Source of the DNA: Oenanthe sinensis
Lineage: Eukaryota > Streptophyta > Magnoliopsida > Apiales > Apiaceae
Reading direction: 5' to 3'
NCBI GenBank assembly: GCA_028671895.1
Contig: JAPMAC010000231.1
Span: 10,380,001 to 10,444,000 of the forward strand
DNA: 64,000 nt
Shown: positions 1 to 11,612 of the stretch, one piece after another
Layout of the letters: every line of letters starts with the position of its first letter
Position numbering within the stretch: the stretch's first letter is position 1
The notes under the pieces: model-generated
What the model was told of the DNA's origin: nothing
Databases searched by the model: none
The model's input: the letters and a program-made list of their open reading frames with translations, nothing else
Position numbers and translations under genes: made by a program

Positions 1-1028
1 GACGACTCAGTTAAGTTAGACCCAATGATACAACGGCCGAATATAACCGTTTATATTCGTCGCATCTCACCACGATAGATAGGAGTCCCCTGCCACTGAC
101 AGTCCTTCCCCTTATCGATCTAGGATTCGATGAGTGTTCATTCATTGGAAAGCATCCGAGTAAAACTTAATATTTTGTTAAGGGGTTTTAGAAAATTTAT
201 AACGATCATGATCACATCATAAAGAGATCCTCAATTTTTCCTTGAACCAAATATTTCAAATCGACATCTTAAATTGTTCATTTCCCAGGTAGATGGAGGA
301 TACCAATGGTCACACTTAAAACCCATCAGCCTTACGAATACGCATATCCGCTTTTGTCAAAAAATTCCAATTATAGATATCAAAAATCCATATTTAATTC
401 CGTGTTTCAAAAATCCATATTTCATAAACACAAGAATCTCATGATCGTTTGTTAATTTTAAAATCTTGAATCGTTACAGATTTTATCTTGTTTAAGCAAA
501 CATGGCATGGGTGTCGTATCTAATACATACATGATTAATCAATATTAAGCATGCATCTCAATTATATCTACGCATACATACCAATACATGCAATCATATA
601 CATATATGTAATGTGCGTAAATTAAACGTGTTTGGTTATGGCCCCATCCTATATGATATTTCCAAGCTAATGGAAATATCAAGGTCAGTCTATGGTGGTT
701 TTAAAAATACAATCTATTACATGTCTTCTTTCTTCATTGCTCCATCATCCCCCTTTTGGATCGTCTCCTTGCTTGCAAGTCTTCATTGATAATTACATTG
801 AATAATAAAATAAAACTATTCTAATGAAATTACAAGAAGAACTCGAGTTACATTCGAGATAATTAAATTACAATGAATAAACGACATGCAAGTCGTATTT
901 AGAAACCAAAACCATAAATCAAAACCACTATCCTATGGGTCTTTAGGCCATAACCATCCACCATGCTATCATATAACACATATTATATATCTCATATTAT
1001 ATAATCATATCATATAATCATATATAAC

Positions 1029-1720
1029 AAATTTCGAAATTTCAGAAAATTAAAATAGATTTCTGAAGACAATAAATCGCTATTTCGAGGCCCTTAACGA
1101 CGTCAAACGCCTTACAGACCCGTCGGTGATAGTTTAACTATCAGTTTTGTTCATTGGCCCGATTCCAGTCAGAAAACACATATCGTTTGCGAAAATCGGA
1201 TACAGCAGTCAGATTTCTCCAAATCTGACGGTGTTTCACAAATCGTATCATATACAATTCTCATAACAAAAATAAACATATATCATATATACATATACAG
1301 AGATACATACAATCATCATATGATTATACATTACATGAATATCATATATTCATAATATATACATACATATACTCAAAATTTTAGAAAATCAAATAATTTT
1401 CAGAAAATCATAAATCACCGTTTTGGAGGCTGTAACGACATCTAATGGCTTACAGACGCAGAGCTGACTATGTCAGTATTGCTCAGTGACCCGATTCCAG
1501 TCAGAAAACACATATCGTTTGCGAAAATCAGACAACGGACACAGATTTCAGAAAATCAACGGCAGCCGTTTCAGAATTCGTATCGAATACGATTCCCATA
1601 ATAAGAACAAACATGTATCATATACATACATCAACACACATAATCATCACATGATTATACATCATATGAATATCATATATTCATAATATATATAAACATA
1701 TACATATTATATCAATATAA
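1029..1720. repeat. tandem duplication of about 350 bp in the B1 leader
   Basis: Two adjacent copies, roughly 1029-1375 and 1376-1720, share the order: an AT-rich TTTCAGAAAAT segment, a CTTACAGAC segment, the block GATTCCAGTCAGAAAACACA, then an ATATAC-rich tract. The same leader region in B2 (21930-22106 continuing at 35863) has one copy, so the duplication is specific to B1 or its close relatives. Confidence 0.75.
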
Positions 1721-1797
1721 AATCATGATAGATCGCATACATGCTTATATATCAAAAACTGTTAAGCACATAACCGAATTAAAACGTTTCGCAAGTA

Positions 1798-1809
1798 GCT
1801 CTGATGCCA
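1798..1809 (-). other. primer-binding site of B1
   Basis: Read on the minus strand this is TGGCATCAGAGC, one base after the LTR end. It is the usual Copia site for initiator methionine tRNA (TGGTATCAGAGC) with one difference. It fixes the LTR at 1811-3350 as the 5' LTR. Confidence 0.85.
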
Positions 1810-1810
1810 T

Positions 1811-3350
1811 TGTAGGGTTTCGTGACACAAACGCAGCGGAATAAACGCGAAAAATAAATCAAAATAGCGAAACCCTCCGCAGGATCCATGCGAAAACAAA
1901 AGATTTAATTCGGAGATAAAGAATAAATACCTTTAGAAGCTTTAACAGTTCATTAATGGAAGATTAATGGAGGTCCAAAACTTGTTTAATCACCACGTAT
2001 CCCACTCTCGCGATCTACGCTCTACGGTATCCACACGAACACTTTTCATGAAGGATTGATGTGTACTAGCACCCGAAAACTTCTTCTCTCTATATCTTCC
2101 TCATCTCTCAGAGCGGCTAGGGTTTTTGTAAAATCTCCCTTTTTATTAAATCAGCCCATAAAGAGATTATATAGAGAGAGGAATAAGTTTTCTAATTATA
2201 ATCCAATTATAATTAATACTAATCCAAAATTCTAAATTATTTAATTAAGTCTCACTTAATTAATTAATTATTAATTTTAGAATTAGTTTAAGTAATTCAT
2301 TTATTCTATTTATATAATTAATTAAGTCATACTTAATTAATATCATAAATAAAATAAATTACTTATTTAATTTAAATTCATAATTTAAATTATTTCTCCT
2401 TCAAGCGTTCTTTGTGTGTGACCCTGTAGGTTATTATTACGTTGGCAACAATTTTAATATCTAATTAAAATTGTAAACAATGAGCGGCATCTAGTAATAC
2501 ATCATTGCTACCCAAGTAATAATAATAAATCGGTGATTCGATTAAGCCTTTCGTGAATAATGTTCCATGTAATATAATCCCTTTAATCTTGATATTATAG
2601 ATTAAACTCAAGGCATGTCTCGTGTCATCCTCTTCATAATTTAATCTTTATTTTCTTGATCGATGAGTAGACTATTAAAATCAAATCAACATTTGAGCAC
2701 GGCCGTGCATTTCATAGTCTCACTCAAACAAGAGGCCAATAATATCACTCCTAAAATTAGGAGGATTAAATCCCATCTAGATCATTCATATTTCTCATAC
2801 GATTCATAATATACCCAATGTCCACTTTTATCATCACCCGGTCAAAGGTAACTTTTAATGTAATCAAAGTATATTAATTCTCGTATAGAAATATAATGAT
2901 TTCAGGTCTAAGGATCAATACACCATTATCACAGTGAGAATTACTTATGACACTTACTTAACATGTAGAATCTCACGGCGGGTCATTCCAGTGCCATGCA
3001 TTGATACATGCACTTATGTTCTTGACTTTAGTATCCCCATACCTATGACCAATGAGATGTGGTCATCTGTCAAGAAACATACTAGTCTTTGTGCATTATT
3101 ATTGTCCTTAAATAATAATACTCGACTAGGGAATTTTAGGAATAAGATACTATTCATATAATCTCATTTTTAAGTCACATACTTAAAGATATATAATACG
3201 TATCAAAATTCCAAGGACATTTATTATGCTTTCAATTTATTACGCAGTAAATAAAGCATAATAAATAATAATCAATAAAACATAATCCTTAATAATAAAT
3301 ATTTTCCTTAAAATATAAAAAGTATTGTCTCTAGAGCACAATTACTAACA
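1811..3350 (-). repeat. 5' LTR of B1
   Basis: 1540-bp LTR bounded by TG...CA; the minus-strand start is TGTTAGTAATTGTGC. It is closely similar to the LTRs at 6948-8337, 36129-37672 and 54400-55947 (B subfamily) and more distantly to the A LTRs. Short ORFs inside it have no protein similarity I recognise and are not genes. Confidence 0.9.
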
Positions 3351-3669
3351 CTATTATCATGTTGGACATTACAGAATCAAGACTATTGTGTAATATGTTT
3401 CTTACCTTAGCATCTTTCAGGACTTCTTGTTTTTCCTCATTAGTCCACTCCTTCTTGTCTTTAAGAGTATAGTATTCATAAATTTGTCTTCCTTCCACAA
3501 TAGTTGCAGGTACCAGTTTTGTTAGTACATACTGGCCTTCATTGATCTTGTCCAAATAATCAGGGTCTGTTGCTTCTAGGAACATCAACATCTTCACCCT
3601 CCATGTGGTGGGATATTCAGTTTTCTTCAAGATAGGAATTCTTATGCTCTCATACTTATTTCCAAACAT
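3351..3669 (-). pseudogene. S1 gag, N-terminal fragment interrupted by B1
   Basis: An open frame of 106 codons starts at 3669 (MFGNKYESIRIP) and runs into the B1 LTR at 3350. It resembles the N-terminal nucleocapsid region of copia Gag: a short lead-in, then a Trp-containing segment (TTWRVKMLMFLEA). The start follows the primer-binding site by only 35 bases, which fits the short Sirevirus leader. The zinc knuckle and everything downstream are off the window. The gene is interrupted, so no complete Gag can come from this copy. Confidence 0.65.
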
Positions 3670-3703
3670 GATTTATGATCGAACAGTTGAATTTAAACTG
3701 CCT

Positions 3704-3715
3704 GCTCTGATATCA
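3704..3715 (-). other. primer-binding site of S1
   Basis: Minus-strand TGATATCAGAGC, two bases from the LTR end at 3718; one mismatch to the initiator-tRNA-Met site. Confidence 0.75.
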
Positions 3716-3936
3716 CTTGTTTCCCAGATAAATAAACTATTACAGAAGGGGGGTTGAATGTAATAGTACTAGTAAATCGATTAAGAACACAAGTATGTAA
3801 AAGATGAATATTGTTTTGTATTAAAGATAATGAATAGGTTACAAAACTCTCTCAAAAAGTTCTTTGTTCTAAAGAGCTGCTAGGTTATGAATAATACGAT
3901 TTTCAAATATTACTTTGTTGTCAACCTATGTTTGTG

Positions 3937-3944
3937 TTTATATA
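3937..3944 (-). promoter_or_regulatory. TATA box of the S1 LTR
   Basis: Minus-strand TATATAAA, about 155 bases downstream of the CTCTGATAGAG array, in the position expected of the U3 promoter. Confidence 0.55.
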
Positions 3945-4174
3945 GACACAGTTACAATTCAATTACAAATCAGATTAGAAATAGAATAACTTTACATAAG
4001 GAAATAGACTTGCATTAGGATTCCTTCTTACTATCCTATTCAGACTCTGATTCGAATTGCTTCTTGACAAACTCAGAAAATAAATTCTGTCGGTTATTAT
4101 TCATTGATAGAGTATTCTCTGTTAGAGTAAACTCTGATAGAGTAAACTCTGTCCGACAGCTACTTAAACTCTGA

Positions 4175-4182
4175 TGACGTCA
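4175..4182. promoter_or_regulatory. palindromic bZIP-type site TGACGTCA in S1 U3
   Basis: A perfect TGACGTCA palindrome lies inside the motif array upstream of the TATA box. In plants this is a core site for TGA-class bZIP factors. Binding is inferred; the match is exact. Confidence 0.45.
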
Positions 4183-4345
4183 GCAGTGTAAGCTCTGATT
4201 TGTATTCTCTGATAACCATCAGTGTTTGCTTCCTAATAAGTTAATACAAAACAATACTTATTTTACATACTTGTGTTCATAATTTATTTTTTTGATACTA
4301 TTATATTCAACCCCCCTTCTATAGTAGAGAATTATCTGGGTAACA

Positions 4346-4757
4346 TATTTTAATACATGTTTTCATATGAATAACACCGTGTTTATCGTAAATATGTTGC
4401 ACTTGTCATTGAAACAAGATAAACTATCTATGACTTCTCAAAACAGCGAAATCAAATTCATATGTTGAAATTATGCTTTTGCTTTGTTGAATAAAATTTT
4501 ATTTTGATTTTATAATTTTTTATTAAAAAAATTTATTTTATATATTTCTTTGACTATTTTGTTTATAAATTTTCTTTAAATAAATTTTTTGATATAACTT
4601 AAAATAAAATACATGTGATACTTCTAATATTATAATACAATTTTAGTTAAATTATACTAAATGATATTTTTAATGTAAAAATGCCAACTGCAATTCAATT
4701 AAATTATTTGTTATTGTCAAGATATTTTGTCAATTCTTTGTGTTAAAAGATTTCTCG
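4346..4757. repeat. direct repeat, copy 1
   Basis: Begins TATTTTAATACATGTTTTCA and aligns over about 410 bp with copy 2 at 5324, roughly 85 percent identical by eye. The offset is about 978 bp. Copy 1 is cut on its left by the S1 LTR. Confidence 0.75.
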
Positions 4758-5323
4758 GTAACGTCGTCCGGTAATACCTCGATTTTGAATATAAATATAA
4801 ACAATATAAATGATAGATTCTTAGTTTAATAGATATGAGAACATTTCAGAGTAACAAATTTAAAGGAAAGATAAGGCTAAAAGATAAAAAAAAGTGAAAA
4901 TTATGTGAATTTTGAATACTCAAATTCAAAATCAAGTTAATATTATCAAATGAATTTTGAAGCTGGAAAGGCTTTAATCATACATAATAATTGTCAATTC
5001 TATATTTAATAGATAGTTAAATTTACTATAAGTAACATTGAAAATGTAAAGCAGATTCATGACTATTGTCATGAAATAGGAAAACTTATATTAAATTAAT
5101 ATTTAATTTACACTTGACATTAACTTAGTAATTGATAAATTGAGAAACCTCATAAAAAAGTAAATGTTATAGCTAGCCAAATTGCAATGTGTCAATCTCA
5201 TTTCAAGTCTTCCCATTTTCGTTGTATTCTGTTCATCCTAATTTATCTCACTATATCGTTGTTTGGCATCAAAATATCACTATCATCTTAATCTTTTTCT
5301 AGGTACGTCTTTTTCTCTTGTTC

Positions 5324-5735
5324 TATTTTAATAAATGTTTTCATTTGAATAATACCATATATTATTGTAAATATGTTGTACTTTTCATTAAAACAGGATA
5401 ATCCATCTATGGCATCCCAAAATAGTGAAATAAAATTCATATGTAGAAATTATGTTTTTGCGTTGTTAAATTAAATTTTATTTTGATTTTATAATTTTTT
5501 ATTAAAAATCAATTATTTTATATATTTCTTTGACTATTTTGTTTATAATTTTTTTAAATAAACTTTTTGATATAACTTAATATAAAATACATGTGATACT
5601 CCTAATATTATAATACAATTTTAGTTAAATAATAATAAACAATGTTTTTAATGTAAAAATGCCATTTCAATTAAAGTAAGTTATTTGCTATTATCAAGAT
5701 ATTTTTTCAATTTTTTGGGTTCAAAGATTTTTATT
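5324..5735. repeat. direct repeat, copy 2
   Basis: Second copy of the 4346-4757 segment in the same orientation. Its right end lies next to the S2 LTR. Confidence 0.75.
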
Positions 5736-5743
5736 TCCTTAAA

Positions 5744-6930
5744 TAGAAGAATTTTGTAGGGGGGTTGAATACAAACTTAAGAATTATTTCAAATTCTTGC
5801 AGATTTAAGTTTGTTCAATAATAATGTTTGGGTGTTTGGAAAGATTAAACAAAAAGAAAGAACTAGATGAATTAAAAAAAAACTTGAAAAAAAATCTTTT
5901 AAAATTACTAGTGGTTTGGTTTTTCCACTAGTGAATGTTTTTGCTTTCAATAAACCTTGGTCTCAGAACCAAGCTGCTTTCAACATATGAATAGAACTAA
6001 GAAAAGCACTACAATAATTCTCTATCTCTCTATTGTGCTATTCCTTTTCAACTTTCTTGTCATTGCTACAATGAAGTGCTAAACTATATATAGCAGCTCA
6101 TTTCTACTTCTATTTTCTATCGACTGATAAAATGCATAAAATACATTTTTACAATGTTTACATTAAAATAGAATGTAACTACTTTCACAGTCTTGGTAGG
6201 CCTTTGCCTTATTCTGGACAAGTCTTTGTCTTGTTCTTCTCCTTGAAAACTGTGTTATCTTGAAAGTCTTCATAATCCTGATATTACTGTCTTCCATTGA
6301 TTTAGACTCCTGCAAAGATTCATTTCATTTGCCTTTAACTAATTTGGGAAACTTTGATCAACTGATAATTGCTGTGAAACTTATCAGTTGAGCCTTATTT
6401 GCTTATCTATCGATGGATAAGTTATCCATTAATCATTTGATGTATTAATGGATATTTGAGCATCCATCGATTCCCTTATCCATTGATTGCCTTTTGTCCT
6501 TTGATTGCCTTGATGCTTTTATCCATTGATGGAGATCCATTGATTTGACTTTTGTTGACCTTTTATATATCGATTATCCATTGACTCCATTATCCGTTGA
6601 TCACTTCATTTGAGAGAATTATGACTTAGAATATTTATACTTTGTCAGCCATTCTAAACATCCATTGATAAGCTATCAATCAAAGCCAATTAACATCAGT
6701 TGATTAGATGATCACATCCATCGACATATTATAATCAATTAATAATACAAAAAATTCTAAATCACTGTTACAATCCATTTTATCAGTTGATTAACAACAA
6801 CTTCAACTGATAAAGGGCTCCCTAGTAAATGAATATTTATAGATCACATATCCATTGAACATTTATAAAATTAAGATCAAAATTAAAATTCTAGGTAATT
6901 TGTTATTATCATACAACATGATTCCTAAAA
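5744..6930 (-). repeat. 3' LTR of S2
   Basis: Bounded on the left near the GTAGGGGGGTTGAATAC tract (the U5 end read backwards) and on the right by GATTCCTAAAA, which aligns with GATTCCTAACA at the end of the S5 LTR. Between 6400 and 6870 it carries many ATCCATTGAT and ATCGATGGAT units. A TATA-like run (about 6085-6093) lies downstream of them in minus-strand sense. The short ORF at 6863-7102 straddles the B2 junction and is not a gene. Confidence 0.75.
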
Positions 6931-6942
6931 ATATTCCCATAT

Positions 6943-6947
6943 TTATG
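6943..6947. repeat. target-site duplication of B2, left copy (TTATG)
   Basis: TTATG here and at 37673-37677 flank B2. The left LTR then starts TAAAGGG, a one-base change from the TGAAGGG at 36129. Confidence 0.8.
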
Positions 6948-8337
6948 TAAAGGGTTTCGAGGCACAAACGCAGCGGAAAAACGCGAAAAATAAATACAAA
7001 CAGTAATATAAATCGAAACCCTCTGCAGGATCCATGCGAAAACAAAAGATTTAATTTGGAGAATAAGAACAAATACCTTAAATTACCACGTATCCCGCTC
7101 ACGCGATCTACGCTCTACGGTATCCACACGAATACTTTTCATGAAGGATTGATGTGTACTAGCACCCGAAAATTGCTTCTCTCTCTTTATCTTCCTCTCT
7201 TCTCAAAAAAGCTGAGGTTTTAGAAAAATATGTGTCAATAATTAAATCAGCTCATAAAGAGATTATATAGAGAGAGGAATAAGTTTTCTAATTATAATCT
7301 AATTATAATTAATACTAATCCAAAATTCTAAATTATTTAATTAAGTATCACATAATTAATTAATTACTAATTTTGGAATTAGTTTAAGTAATTCATTTAT
7401 TCTATTTATATTATTAATTAAGTCATACTTAATTAATATCATAAATAAAATAAATTACTTATTTAATTTAAATTCATAATTTAAATTCATAATTTAAATT
7501 ATTTCTCCTTCAAGCATTCTTTGTGTGTGACCATGTAGGTTATTATTACATTGGCAACAATTTTAAGATCTAATTAAAATTATAAATAATGAGCGACATC
7601 TAGTAATACATTATTGTTAAATAGGAAGGTTAAATCCTTTATCTATCAATGAGTAGACTACTAAACAAATCAATATTTGAGTACGGCCATGCATTTTATA
7701 GTCTCACTCAATCAAGAGGCCAATAATATCACTCATAAATAGGAAGGTTAAATCACTTATCTATCATTCATATTTTTCATACGATTCATAGTATATCTAA
7801 TGTCCACTTTTATCATCACCCGGTTAAAGGTAACTTTTAGTGTAATCAAACTATATTAATTCTCGTATAGAAATATAATGATTTCAAGTCAGAGGATCAT
7901 TACATCATTATCACAATGAGAATTTCTTATGAAACTTATTAACATGTAGAATCTCACGGCGGGTCATTCCAGTGCCATACATTGAGACATGCACTTATGT
8001 TCTTGACTTTAATATTACCATACATATGACCAATGAGATGTGGTCATCTGTCAACAAACATACTAGTCTTATTGCATTATTATTGTCCTTATATAATAAT
8101 ACTCGACTTGGAAATTTTAGGAATAAAATACTATTCATATAATCTCATTTTTAAGTCACATACTTAAAGATATATAATACGTATCAAAATTCCAAGGACA
8201 TTTATTAAACTTTCAATTTATTACGCAGTAAATAACACATAAGAAATAAATAATAATCAATAAAACATAATCATTAATAATAAAATATTTTCCTTAAAAA
8301 TATAAAAGTAATTGTCTCTAGGGCACAATTACTAACA
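6948..8337 (-). repeat. 3' LTR of B2, with two internal losses
   Basis: Compared with the 5' LTR it lacks about 60 bp near 7080 and about 130 bp near 7618. The second gap is filled with about 32 bp duplicated from 7736-7770. It ends at ACTAACA, followed by the polypurine tract. Confidence 0.85.
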
Positions 8338-8352
8338 ATCTCCCACTTGCAC
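8338..8352 (-). other. polypurine tract of B2
   Basis: Minus-strand GTGCAAGTGGGAGAT immediately before the 3' LTR, identical to the tract of A1; the plus-strand primer site in this lineage. Confidence 0.8.
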
Positions 8353-8360
8353 TAGAGCCA

Positions 8361-11110
8361 ATTACCCAAGTATCCAGTACTCATGGAACAAGTTTGACTT
8401 TCGTGCTTCTGCTGTGACAAAGCCTTAGTAAATGAGTCTGCAATATTATTATTATGCACTTTACATATATGTATATCTCATTGATCATTAATCTCATTAA
8501 TTATGTGATATCTCCTAAGTACATGCCCAAACAGCCTCCTTGGCTGCTTCACAAGCATCAATATACTCAAGCTCTATTGTAGAATCAACAAATGTCTCTG
8601 ATGTGAACCATCCAGTATACAATATCTCAATTTAAATAGATAAAATACAAAGTCAGATAGGAATACTAAATGATCGTTGTCTGTCTAGAAACTAGCATCC
8701 GTGTAACCTTTTACAACCAGCTTATTTTCTCCTCCATATACCAAGAATTGATCATTAGTCCTCTTCAAGTACTTAAGAATATTCTTGATTGCCTTCCAGT
8801 GACCTTCACCTTGATTAGACTGGTATCTATTCGTCATGCTTAAAGCATACGAGACATCAAGACGAGTACATATCATTGCATACACTATAGAACCAATTGC
8901 CGATGCATATGGAACTTTACTCATATGATCCTTATCATCCAATGATTTAGGATTGTTTTCTTTCGAGATCGATATCGCATGAGACATTGGGACAAATTCC
9001 CTTTTAGCCTCTTGCATTCCAAATCAATGCAAAACTTTGTCAATGTATGTACTCTGACTTAGGCCGATCAATCTACTTGATTTATCTCTATAGACCCTGA
9101 TCCCTAATATATAGGTCACATCGCCTAAGTCTTTCATTGAGAAATTATTTCTCAACCAAGTCTTCATAGTCTGTAGAGAAGGAATGTCATTATCTATTAG
9201 TAATATATCATCAACATATAATACTAGGAATACCACATGACTCCCACTAACCTTCTTGTAAACACGTGGTTCATCTTCATTTTGAATAAACCCAAACTAT
9301 TTGACAGTTTCATCAAAATGAATGTTACATCTCATCGAGGCTTGTCTCAATCCATAAATGGATCGACGCAACTTATATACCTTTCTAGCATCCTTTGGAT
9401 CAACAAAACCCTCATTTAAGAAAGCGGTTTTGACTTCCATTTGCCAGATTTCATAGTCATAGTAAGCAGCTATAGCAAGCAAAATCCTAATGGACTTGAC
9501 CATAACCACTGGTGAAAAGGTCTCATCATAGTCAATACCATGAATTTTCTTGAAACCTTTTGTCACCAATCGTGCCTTATAGGTCGGCACGTTACCATCC
9601 ATGTCGGTCTTCTTCTTGAAAACCCACTTGCACCCTATAGGTTTTACCCCTTCAGGTGGATCAACCAAAGTCCATACTTGATTAGTATACATGGATTCCA
9701 TCTCAGATTTCATGGCATCCAGCCATCTCTTAGAATCTGGAGTTATCATAGAGTCTTGATAGGTGAGAGGCTCATCTTCATCCACAAGCATCACATCACC
9801 ATCTTGAGTCAAGAAAAATCCATAATATCTCTCGGCTCATGGCGAATCCTACTAGACCTACAAACAACTTGTGTTTCTTGAGCAGTATTGTTTTCTTGTA
9901 CATTCTACTCAGGTTCCTCCATTGGTTCAATGTTATCATATGGGTCTCGAACTTCATCGAGATCTATTATCCTCCCACTTCCTTTCTTAGAAAGCATTTC
10001 TCTTACAAGGAACACTGCAGTTCGAGCAACAAACACTTTGTTCTTGGAAGGATTATAGAAAGAATAACCCTTTGTTTCAATTGGGTATCCCACAAAGTTA
10101 CATTTGTCTGATTTACGTCTTAGCTTGTCAGAAGTTAGATGTTTCACAATTGCCTCACATCCCCAAATTTTCATAAATGATATGCTATGACGTTTCTCAG
10201 TCCATATCTCATACGGAGTCTTCTGAACCATTTTAGTAGGAACTAGGTTAAATGTATAAGCAGTTGTCTCCAGGGCGTAGCCCCAGAAACTAATTGGAAG
10301 ATTCCTTGACTCAACATTGATAGCACCATGTCCAATAAGGTGTGATCCCTCCTATCAAAAAACTTTTCTTTGATATTTTCTACTTCATCTTTATAGTCTT
10401 TGAACTTTTCAAATAATTCGAATTTGTTTTTCAAAATATACATATATCCGTATCTACTAAAATAATTAGTAAATTTTATGAAGTTAATAAAAGTTACCTT
10501 TTGTCATCGTACGCATATGACAACATACATCACTATGTATAAGTCATACTCGTTCAGTGACCCTTTCACCATGTCCGGTAAAAGAAGTTTTAGTCATTTT
10601 GCTAAATAAACCAAGATTCGCATCTTCTTGTATAATTCATAATCAAACTTATACATGAATGTATCATTATGTATTCTGGAAATGCGTTTCTCATTAATAT
10701 GGCCTCAATGACAGTGCCAAGGGTAATGTTTGATTTGAGTCACTTTAGAATATATAAATTGTTATAAGCCTCATTATCGAAATAGAATAAACAACTCTTG
10801 TTATTTAATTAAAATGAAAAAGTCTTTCTTGTCCAAACAAGAAACTAATATAATGTTTCTGCTAATTATAAGTACATTATAACAATTATCAAGTTCTAAA
10901 TTTTCCTTGTAGGCCTAAAATTAAGTAACGAGTTCCTTCAACCATAGAAACTACCTTTACTCCAATTCCAACCTGATACTCGAAGTTGATCCTTACTGAT
11001 CAACTTCTTCCGATCTTCCAAATAAGCATGACATTTTAATTTCCAGTTTTCTGATTTTTCATAGAAGCGACAATCATCTTCTTTGTCAACACCTCATTCA
11101 GACTTTAGAA
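8361..11110 (-). pseudogene. B2 pol remnant (integrase, reverse transcriptase, partial RNase H)
   Basis: Broken pieces follow the A1 Pol order. Integrase core and C-terminal parts lie at 10243-10443 and 9905-10231. Reverse transcriptase lies at 9297-9812 (WQMEVKTAFLNEGF) and 9024-9236 (LYVDDILLID). The connection and RNase H start lie at 8685-9017 (VKGYTDASF). Frameshifts and stops separate them. Bases 10444-11100 align with the A1 protease and integrase N-terminus but are not open. Near 8521 about 110 bases are missing relative to A1, removing the RNase H segment with the YCDNNGA and HSRTKHI motifs. B3 shares this deletion (about 56131). Not functional. Confidence 0.85.
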
Positions 11111-11612
11111 CCTGTTTTGGGATTGGACTTTGATTTGATAAGGAAACTAGATCAAATCTTCTCCTTGCCTTTCCATTTTCCTTTCCCTTTTGCATTCCCT
11201 ATATTTACCATCATTATAGTAATAGTTCATGCATTTATCATGTTGCTTTCAGCAGTTCTCAACATGCTTAGCAACTCAATAAGTGTTTCATCAATCTTAT
11301 TCATTTTGTTGTTCATAACAAACTAAGAATATTTGTTGTCCAAAGATTGTAAGTTCAAATCTAGGTGAGCCTCCAGACCAATCTGGAAACCCAAAATGTC
11401 AAAGTATTCATTATACCCTATAGTCTTTAGAACATGTGGTGTAACCGGGTCTCACTCTCCCTACTTGTAAGTGTATAGTACCCTTTAATCGTCAAATATA
11501 TCTTGAAGATTCTGTCCCTCAAATATCCTTTAAGGGTGTTTAATCGTCTCACAAGCATCTATATGCTCGTACTGCTTCTTAAGCTTAGCACTCATAGTTG
11601 CAAGCATGAGAC
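11111..11612 (-). pseudogene. B2 gag, C-terminal part
   Basis: Aligns with A1 gag (16380-16920 region), including the Lys-rich stretch before the zinc knuckle, but frameshifted throughout. It is cut at 11612 by A1; the N-terminal part resumes at 20383. Confidence 0.7.
11608..11612. repeat. target-site duplication of A1, left copy (GAGAC)
   Basis: GAGAC here and at 20378-20382 flank A1 exactly. Joining the flanks restores the gag alignment with A1. Confidence 0.95.

Larger units (their letters stand above)
1..3350 (-). mobile_element. B1: Angela-like Copia retrotransposon, 5' part only (leader and 5' LTR)
   Basis: Minus-strand element cut by the left edge of the window. Bases 1-1797 are the untranslated leader between gag and the primer-binding site, and 1811-3350 is the 5' LTR. 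The leader matches, block by block, the leaders of A1 (17.5-18.8 kb), B2 (20.6-22.1 kb) and A2 (51.7-53.7 kb, opposite orientation). No gag or pol is inside the window. Its right end abuts S1 gag at 3351, so it inserted into that gene; the right target-site copy should be CTATT (3351-3355), with the other copy off the window. The lineage name is inferred from the related, nearly complete A1. Confidence 0.85.
3351..4345 (-). mobile_element. S1: Sirevirus-like Copia element, 5' end only
   Basis: The minus-strand fragment holds the start of gag (3351-3669), a very short leader with primer-binding site, and a 628-bp LTR (3718-4345). The rest lies left of B1, outside the window. A GGGGGG-TTGAAT tract near the LTR end and the short leader match the other Sirevirus-like elements here; the LTR is shorter than theirs (1.1-1.5 kb). 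Lineage is inferred. Confidence 0.75.
3718..4345 (-). repeat. 5' LTR of S1, with long inverted termini
   Basis: 628-bp LTR. Its outer ~110 bp on the left (from TGTTTCCCAGATAA) are an imperfect inverted copy of the right end (ending TTATCTGGGTAACA). Both carry the GGGGGGTTGAAT tract and the GAACACAAGTATGTAAAA block. An array of CTCTGATAGAGTAAA-like units lies at about 4100-4215, upstream (in minus-strand sense) of a TATA box. Confidence 0.75.
4346..5743. other. AT-rich unassigned DNA between S1 and S2 with an internal direct duplication
   Basis: The only stretch not clearly made of a recognised element. It has no ORF of note. Segments at 4346-4757 and 5324-5735 are direct repeats (next entries). 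The part between them, about 4760-5320, shows no protein similarity I recognise. It could be old intergenic host DNA or a decayed transposon. Confidence 0.5.

Noticed and set aside
3331..3350. Extension of S1 gag into B1
   Set aside because: The last codons of that open frame come from the B1 LTR, not from gag.
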